A stretch of DNA of 24,846 nucleotides from Pseudomonadota bacterium (lineage in GTDB: Bacteria; Myxococcota_A; Polyangia; Polyangiales; Polyangiaceae): contig JAEYWK010000215.1 in NCBI GenBank assembly GCA_023431345.1, positions 1-24,846 of the forward strand, written 5' to 3'. The position numbers were made by a program, and so were the translations under genes. Positions 20,377 through 24,846 of this stretch are shown here, piece by piece; the first letter of the stretch is position 1, and every line of letters starts with the position of its first letter. The notes under the pieces are model-generated. The model saw nothing but the letters and a program-made list of their open reading frames with translations, was not told where the DNA came from and did not search any database.

Positions 20377-22824
20377 ATGGTGCGTTGGTGGTCGTGGGTC
20401 TGTGCGGCGGCCCTGCCGTTGGTCGCAGGGCCGCTTCGCGCTCAGTCGCTTTCGCTGGAAGAAACGCCAGAAGCGCCGCCATTGCCGTCGCCGCCCGAGC
20501 CCCCGCCGGCGCCCAAGGCACCCGTGATCGTGATGCCGGAGCCGCTCAGCACGCCGCTCGAGTATCCGGCGCAGGCGCAAGGGGAGGCCGTGGTGGTGCT
20601 CGAGCTCACGCTTTCACCTGAAGGCAAGGTCGTGAAGGCGACCACCATCGAAGGTGACGAGCCGTTCGCCGCGAGCGCCGTCGAGGCGTCCAAGGCTTGG
20701 TCTTTTCGCGCAGCGACGCGCGACGGCAAGCCCATCGCGGCCAAGATTCGCTTCCAGGTGCGCTTCATACCGCCGCGCGAGATCGAGGCCGAGCCGGAGC
20801 CGACTTCGCCAGCGCCAGCGCTGCCCGCCGACGCTGCGTCGCCGGCCAAGAAAGCAGAGCCGACGTACGAGATCATCGTGGTCGGCGAGCGCGGGCCGAT
20901 TCGTCACGAGCTTTCGCGCACCGAGATCAGCCGCATGCCGGGCGCGTTCGGGGACGCCTTCCGCGCGATCGAAGCCCTCCCGGGGGTCGTGCCGATCGTG
21001 AGCGGCTTGCCGTATTTTTATGTGCGCGGCGCGCCACCCGGCAACGTCGGCTACCTGTTCGACGGCATCCCGGTGCCGTTCCTCTATCACTACGCGGCGG
21101 GTCCGAGCCTATTTCACCCCGCGTTCGTCGAGCGCGTCGATTTGTATCCAGGCGCTTACCCGGTCCGCTACGGCCGCTTCGCGGGCGCCATCGTCGCTGG
21201 TGAGATGGCGCCGCCCGGCTACCGCCTGCGCGGCGAGTGGAGCGTCCGGCTGATCGACAGCGGCGCCATGGTCGAGGCGCCCTTCGCCGACGGCAAGGGC
21301 TCGGTGATGTTGGGCGGCCGTTACTCGTACACCGGCCTGGTGCTGTCGCTGATCGTGCCCGAGGCGAGCATCGGCTATTGGGATTACCAGGCGCGCGCGC
21401 GCTACGACCTGAGCCCCCGAGACAGCGTCGAGGTCGTGGCGTTCGGCTCGAGTGACTACGTGAGCGCCATCGACGAGACGGTCGTGATGAAGCCAGACGG
21501 CACGTTCCACACCGAGCAAGTCGAGAACGTGCTGGTCGACGTCGGCTTTCATCGCCTGGACTTGCGCTGGGACCGCCGCCTCGATCAAGGCAACTGGCGC
21601 AACGCTTTGATGGTCGGACGTGACCGCACCGGCTTCGGTGACGGCGCCGTCGACGTTTACAATTACCTGGTCGGCGCGCGCTCGGAGTACTGGAAGCAGC
21701 TCGAGCCGAAGCTGCGCCTGCGCGCAGGTGCCGACGCGCTGTTCGAGTCACTGCGTCAGGAGTTCGATGACGACAGCCGCTTCGGCAACGACGACTTCGA
21801 AGGCGCACCGACGCCCGACGTCATGCCTGGTATGAGCGAGCCTCCGCTGCCCATGGCGCCACCGGACGAAGAGGCCGACTTCGACGGCGACCTCGACGAC
21901 GGCGAGAGCTTCGGCTTCGATCGCAAGCGCACCGACTTCACGCTCGGGGTGTACGCCGACCTGGTGTGGAGCGTGGCGCCGCGCGTGCAGATCACGCCCG
22001 GGCTACGGCTCGATTTGTTCGTGTCCGGCAAGCAAGCGGCCCTCGGTATCGACCCGCGCGTCACGGCCGAGTTCCAAATCGACGACAAGCTCAAGCTCGT
22101 GCAAGGCCTGGCGCTGGTGCACCAAGCGCCGAGCTTCGTGGTCGCGGTGCCCGGATTCAAGCCGTCGCTCGACGGCGGCCTGCAAACGGCGGTGCAGCAC
22201 AGCGCCGGCGCCAGCTACGAGCTCCCCGCCGGATTCTCGGGCTCGCTCGCGCTCTTTCAGAGCACGTTTCACAACATGACGGATCTGATCAGCATCGTGC
22301 AGCTCGAGCAGACCGCCAACGAACCGGGCGACGACATGAACGACTTCCGCACCGAAGGGCACGCCTACGGCCTCGAGCTGATGCTGCGGCGCAGCTTGTC
22401 GCGTAAGCTGGGCGGTTTCTTGTCGTACACCTTGTCACGCTCGCGCCGCTTCGCGCGGCGCATCAGCGGTCCGGCCACGACTGATCGCACCCACGTCTTC
22501 AATTTGGCGGCTTCGTACGACCTGGGCCGCAACTGGCGCGCTGGCGGCCGCTTCTTGTTCTACACGGGGGTGCCGGCGGAGGTGGCTTACCTCGAGGCGG
22601 CGCGGCGTCCGCCGCGCACGCCGCCGTTCTGGCGCATCGACTTCAAGCTCGAGAAGCGCTGGTACATTCAGCGACCCAACCGCTGGTGGGGCATGAGCCT
22701 CGAGGTGCTCAACACGACCTTGAACAAGGAGCAGCTCACCGGCAGCTGCAACGCCTACGACTGCGTCTACTCAGAGCTGGGCCCCGTCACCGTGCCCAGC
22801 ATCTCCTTCGAAGGCGCGCTCTGA
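20377..22824 (+). CDS. TonB-dependent receptor with N-terminal TonB_C-like domain
   Basis: An 815-residue outer-membrane protein. A signal peptide (about 1-23, to LRAQ) is followed by a Pro-rich stretch and a TonB C-terminal-type domain (about 55-132; LEYPAQAQGEAVVVLELTLS, AVEASKAWSFRAATRDGKP). A plug domain comes next (about 165-270; AIEALPGVVPIVSGLPYFYVRGAPPGN split by DGIPVPF), then a beta barrel to the end. A strongly acidic, Pro-rich loop (about 475-515) is probably extracellular. It ends SFEGAL, not with the aromatic residue usual for barrels. TonB_C placed before the plug is a recurrent myxobacterial design that may self-couple or bind the plug. It is 45 bp downstream of the ATP-grasp gene, so the ligand might be the product of that pathway, but this is inference. 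AAGAGG directly abuts the ATG; a GTG at the next codon is possible. Confidence 0.92.
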   Translation: MVRWWSWVCAAALPLVAGPLRAQSLSLEETPEAPPLPSPPEPPPAPKAPVIVMPEPLSTPLEYPAQAQGEAVVVLELTLSPEGKVVKATTIEGDEPFAASAVEASKAWSFRAATRDGKPIAAKIRFQVRFIPPREIEAEPEPTSPAPALPADAASPAKKAEPTYEIIVVGERGPIRHELSRTEISRMPGAFGDAFRAIEALPGVVPIVSGLPYFYVRGAPPGNVGYLFDGIPVPFLYHYAAGPSLFHPAFVERVDLYPGAYPVRYGRFAGAIVAGEMAPPGYRLRGEWSVRLIDSGAMVEAPFADGKGSVMLGGRYSYTGLVLSLIVPEASIGYWDYQARARYDLSPRDSVEVVAFGSSDYVSAIDETVVMKPDGTFHTEQVENVLVDVGFHRLDLRWDRRLDQGNWRNALMVGRDRTGFGDGAVDVYNYLVGARSEYWKQLEPKLRLRAGADALFESLRQEFDDDSRFGNDDFEGAPTPDVMPGMSEPPLPMAPPDEEADFDGDLDDGESFGFDRKRTDFTLGVYADLVWSVAPRVQITPGLRLDLFVSGKQAALGIDPRVTAEFQIDDKLKLVQGLALVHQAPSFVVAVPGFKPSLDGGLQTAVQHSAGASYELPAGFSGSLALFQSTFHNMTDLISIVQLEQTANEPGDDMNDFRTEGHAYGLELMLRRSLSRKLGGFLSYTLSRSRRFARRISGPATTDRTHVFNLAASYDLGRNWRAGGRFLFYTGVPAEVAYLEAARRPPRTPPFWRIDFKLEKRWYIQRPNRWWGMSLEVLNTTLNKEQLTGSCNAYDCVYSELGPVTVPSISFEGAL

Positions 22825-22864
22825 GCCGAGATCAGCGGGCGTCTTCCCCAACGGAGCTGATTGA

Positions 22865-23218
22865 TCAGGGAAACGTCGGCGGAGGCTCGAGGCAGAGGGC
22901 CAGGTTCAGCGCCTCCGTGCCGCACGGCAGCGTTCGCGAGTCTAAGAAGAAGTCGCAGCGGGCTTCGGCGGCGCCGGGGGTGCTCCGGAAGCAGGCGATC
23001 TCCGCCTCCATCTGCGGCTGGCAATCCGCATGCTTCGCCTTGCGGCTCTCACATGCGGAGACACAGTCCGAAGGGCGGTAGTGCTCGGGGCAACTTTCGC
23101 CTTTGGTGGCGTGGCACCACTCATCACACGCCGTAGGTGGCAGCGGGTAACCACCAGAGCAGGCGGGCCCGCCGATCGCGACGGTGATTCCTACCAATAC
23201 CCACGCTCCGAGCCGCAT
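22865..23218 (-). CDS. Small Cys-rich lipoprotein
   Basis: A 117-residue lipoprotein with lipobox GGPAC (Cys20) and ten further Cys, enough for five disulfides in a compact outer domain. The pattern includes CDEWCHATKGESC, CVSACESRK and CDFFLDSRTLPC. I do not recognise a named family, though similar short Cys-rich lipoproteins are common in polyangial genomes. It converges with the TonB-receptor gene (40-bp gap) and diverges from the kinase gene (90-bp gap). No function can be proposed from sequence. Confidence 0.75.
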   Translation of the reverse strand: MRLGAWVLVGITVAIGGPACSGGYPLPPTACDEWCHATKGESCPEHYRPSDCVSACESRKAKHADCQPQMEAEIACFRSTPGAAEARCDFFLDSRTLPCGTEALNLALCLEPPPTFP

Positions 23219-23291
23219 CGGGCCGAGGGTAGCGCAGCGCCGCCGCCCGAGCGACGCTCCCGCGATACGAGCCCCTTTTCCTGCTTCCTGC

Positions 23292-23304
23292 GCTAAGCTT
23301 TAGC
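23292..23304. promoter_or_regulatory. Inverted repeat before the kinase start
   Basis: GCTAA (23292-23296), GCT and TTAGC (23300-23304) form a 5-bp inverted repeat that ends four bases before the TTG start codon of the kinase. It is AT-rich compared with its surroundings and lies in the divergent spacer shared with the small lipoprotein. It may overlap a -10 element or act as an operator. Confidence 0.25.
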
Positions 23305-23308
23305 TTCA

Positions 23309-24187
23309 TTGAACAGCGAGTTCCCGTCGGAATCGGCCTTGCGCAATCGCTGCGGCGAAGTCGTGGGGGACCGCTACCGCCTCGTCGAGCTGATAGACCG
23401 CGGCGGGCAGGCCTCGATTTATCGCGGCGTAGACACGCGCGTGGGCGACGAAGTGGCGGTCAAGGTGATCGCGCCGCCCGCGAGGCCCGATCCGTCGTGG
23501 CGTGAGCGCATGCTGCGCGAGGTGCACGCGCTCACGGTGCTCTCGCGTACGGCCGCGGTGCGCATCTACCATCAAGTTTGGGCTGAGGACGGCGCGCTCT
23601 GCTTGATCATGGAGCTGCTGCGCGGCGCCAACCTCGAGACCTACCTCGACTTGCTCCGAGACAAGGGCTTGAAGCTGGGGCTCACCGAGCTGTCGCCGAT
23701 CGTCGAGCCGCTGGTGAGCACGCTCGAAATCGCGCACGCAGCCGGCATTTTGCACCGCGATTTGAAGCCCAGTAACATCTTCGTGCAGGTCGACGGCAGC
23801 GTGCGCTTGCTGGATTTCGGCTTCGCGAAGTTCCTGCGCATGCGCAGCCTCACCCTGGCGGGACACGTCGCGGGCTCGCCCAGCTACATCGCCCCCGAGT
23901 GCTGGAGCGAAGAGACGGAGAGCCTCGACCAGCGCATCGATGTTTACGGCCTGAGCGCGGTGCTGTTTCGCGCGCTGGGTGAACGGCCGCCGTTCGTGGG
24001 CGATAGCGTGCTCCACATCATGCGGCAGTGCGCCGGCGCTCCGCGACCGAGCCTGCACCAGCTGCGTCCCGACCTACCGCCGGCCGTGGATGACTGGGTG
24101 AAGGCCGCGCTGGCGATCGACCCGAACGAGCGCTTCATGACGGTGCGGGCGTCGTGGAATGCGCTCAAGGCGGCGCTGTCGTCTTGA
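23309..24187 (+). CDS. Minimal soluble Ser/Thr protein kinase
   Basis: A 292-residue Hanks-type kinase consisting of the catalytic domain only (about 20-290). Motifs: IDRGGQASIYRG, Lys52 in VAVKVI, LHRDLKPSN (Asp151), LLDFGFAK (Asp169), SYIAPECWS (Glu197) and DVYGLSAVLF, so it should be active. There is no transmembrane helix or sensor domain, and control must come from partners. The start is uncertain: an in-frame stop at 23294-23296 limits the frame, leaving TTG 23309, TTG 23339 or GTG 23363; I use the first. It is convergent with the barrel gene (37-bp gap) and apparently single-gene. Confidence 0.92.
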   Translation: MNSEFPSESALRNRCGEVVGDRYRLVELIDRGGQASIYRGVDTRVGDEVAVKVIAPPARPDPSWRERMLREVHALTVLSRTAAVRIYHQVWAEDGALCLIMELLRGANLETYLDLLRDKGLKLGLTELSPIVEPLVSTLEIAHAAGILHRDLKPSNIFVQVDGSVRLLDFGFAKFLRMRSLTLAGHVAGSPSYIAPECWSEETESLDQRIDVYGLSAVLFRALGERPPFVGDSVLHIMRQCAGAPRPSLHQLRPDLPPAVDDWVKAALAIDPNERFMTVRASWNALKAALSS

Positions 24188-24224
24188 GCGCCGCCCGCTC
24201 CGCGCTCTCGCGCCATCGCCCGCG

Positions 24225-24846
24225 TCAGAAGGCGTAACCGAACGCCACCGACAAGATCGGGCCGCCGTCGTAGATGGGCTTGATGTCGTCATAAGCCTCG
24301 GGCGAACCGTCGACGAATACGGTGTTGTTCTTGCGCAAGAGCAGCGCGTAACCCGTGGTGGCCGTGAACACGAAGCCCTCTTTGCCCGTGTAGTTGACGC
24401 CCGCGGCGAGCTGCAGGTACGGCGAGCCGAGCACCTCGAGCGTGGCCTCGTCGCCCTGCGATTCGAGCTTGATTTCCTGGCCGCCCGAGCCTGACGAGTA
24501 GGTGAAGCCGACGCCCGCGAAGGGAGTCCACTCGCTGGTCAAGAAGTTGGCGCGCACGCGGCCACCCAGGCGCCAGCCCGCGAGTGAGAGCCCGAGCCCC
24601 GTGTCGAGCGCGAGCCGGGGGATGACGTGGTAGCTGAAGTTCACTCCGAAGCCGGCGAGGCCGTTCCAGCCGAGCTCACCCCCGATGAAGAACGGACGCT
24701 GCTCGCGGATGGGCAGGCTCATGCGAGGCTCAGGCGGCGAGGGAGCTTCTGTCAGCGGCGCGACGGAGCTCGGCGCTGCCGGCGCTGCCGGCGCTGCCGG
24801 CGCTGCCGGCGCTGCCGGCGCTGCGGCGACGGCTGCAGCCGGGGGC
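24225..24846 (-). CDS. Outer-membrane beta-barrel-like protein (5' end outside window)
   Basis: The minus-strand frame from stop at 24225 stays open to the window edge (about 207 residues seen). The first ATG inside is at 24722, but upstream of it the frame continues without stops through an Ala/Pro-rich stretch (AAPAAP... then EAPSPPEPRM), which looks like a real linker and argues that the true start is off the window. The C-terminal 165 residues show alternating amphipathic strands with Gly and aromatic residues (GFGVNFSYHVIPRLALDTGL, PFAGVGFTYS) and end VAFGYAF, with the C-terminal Phe typical of outer-membrane barrels. It resembles small eight-stranded OmpA/OmpW-like barrels in length, but no specific family is assigned. 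Confidence 0.75.
   Translation of the reverse strand, partial: PPAAAVAAAPAAPAAPAAPAAPAAPSSVAPLTEAPSPPEPRMSLPIREQRPFFIGGELGWNGLAGFGVNFSYHVIPRLALDTGLGLSLAGWRLGGRVRANFLTSEWTPFAGVGFTYSSGSGGQEIKLESQGDEATLEVLGSPYLQLAAGVNYTGKEGFVFTATTGYALLLRKNNTVFVDGSPEAYDDIKPIYDGGPILSVAFGYAF
24772..24825. repeat. 9-bp tandem repeat encoding Ala-Ala-Pro
   Basis: Six head-to-tail copies of GGCGCTGCC (the last with one change) within the partial barrel gene. On the minus strand they encode an AAP repeat in a linker before the barrel. The length is likely to vary by slippage. Confidence 0.9.

Noticed and set aside
18958..20580. Long minus-strand open frame (540 codons) opposite the ATP-grasp gene
   Set aside because: Antisense shadow: Arg/His/Gln-rich without motifs, while the plus strand encodes a complete ATP-grasp protein.

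Overview
The window is GC-rich (third-position GC bias throughout), densely coding and comes from a bacterium that most resembles a polyangial myxobacterium (Myxococcota; Sorangium/Polyangium-like). The reasons are the many lipoproteins with long Gly/Ser/Ala linkers behind a lipobox, Hanks-type Ser/Thr kinases with an HRDVSPQN catalytic loop and a PEGA domain, a TonB_C domain fused to a TonB-dependent receptor, an FHA-GGDEF protein and Kazal-like lipoproteins. This is inference from gene content; no rRNA or tRNA gene is visible.

Layout. 1-200: the last codons of a transposase gene and two abutting, nested stem-loops. 201-2520 (minus): two Cys-rich surface lipoproteins, one with three copies of an unrecognised module and one with two Kazal-type modules. 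2684-3574 (plus): FHA-GGDEF diguanylate cyclase. 3637-5919 (plus): ChaN-like lipoprotein, thioredoxin lipoprotein and a translationally coupled small protein with a possible caspase-like His/Cys pair. 5954-10102 (minus): a secreted alpha/beta hydrolase and two GH53 endo-beta-1,4-galactanases. 10103-10544: the only long gene-free stretch, holding several inverted repeats. 10545-15687 (plus): a compact signalling operon of PEGA-type envelope protein, Ser/Thr kinase, PP2C phosphatase and pseudokinase. 15746-17413 (plus): two lipoproteins, each ending in a domain like the one on the first galactanase. 17498-20331 (plus): a PLP-dependent decarboxylase overlapping an ATP-grasp ligase. 20377-22824 (plus): a TonB_C/TonB-dependent-receptor fusion. 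22865-24187: a small Cys-rich lipoprotein (minus) and a minimal Ser/Thr kinase (plus). 24225-24846 (minus): an outer-membrane beta-barrel-like protein running off the window.

How the genes may work together. The clearest theme is pectic galactan capture and cutting. One galactanase carries its own binding domain, a second is lipid-anchored with a bare catalytic domain, and two catalysis-free lipoproteins carry related binding domains. The kinase-phosphatase-pseudokinase operon lies between these two groups. A second theme is Ser/Thr phosphosignalling: two predicted active kinases, one PP2C, one pseudokinase and one FHA-containing cyclase that could link phosphothreonine to c-di-GMP. The decarboxylase/ATP-grasp pair looks like a small biosynthetic unit that makes an amine and joins it to a carboxylate; its product cannot be read from the sequence.
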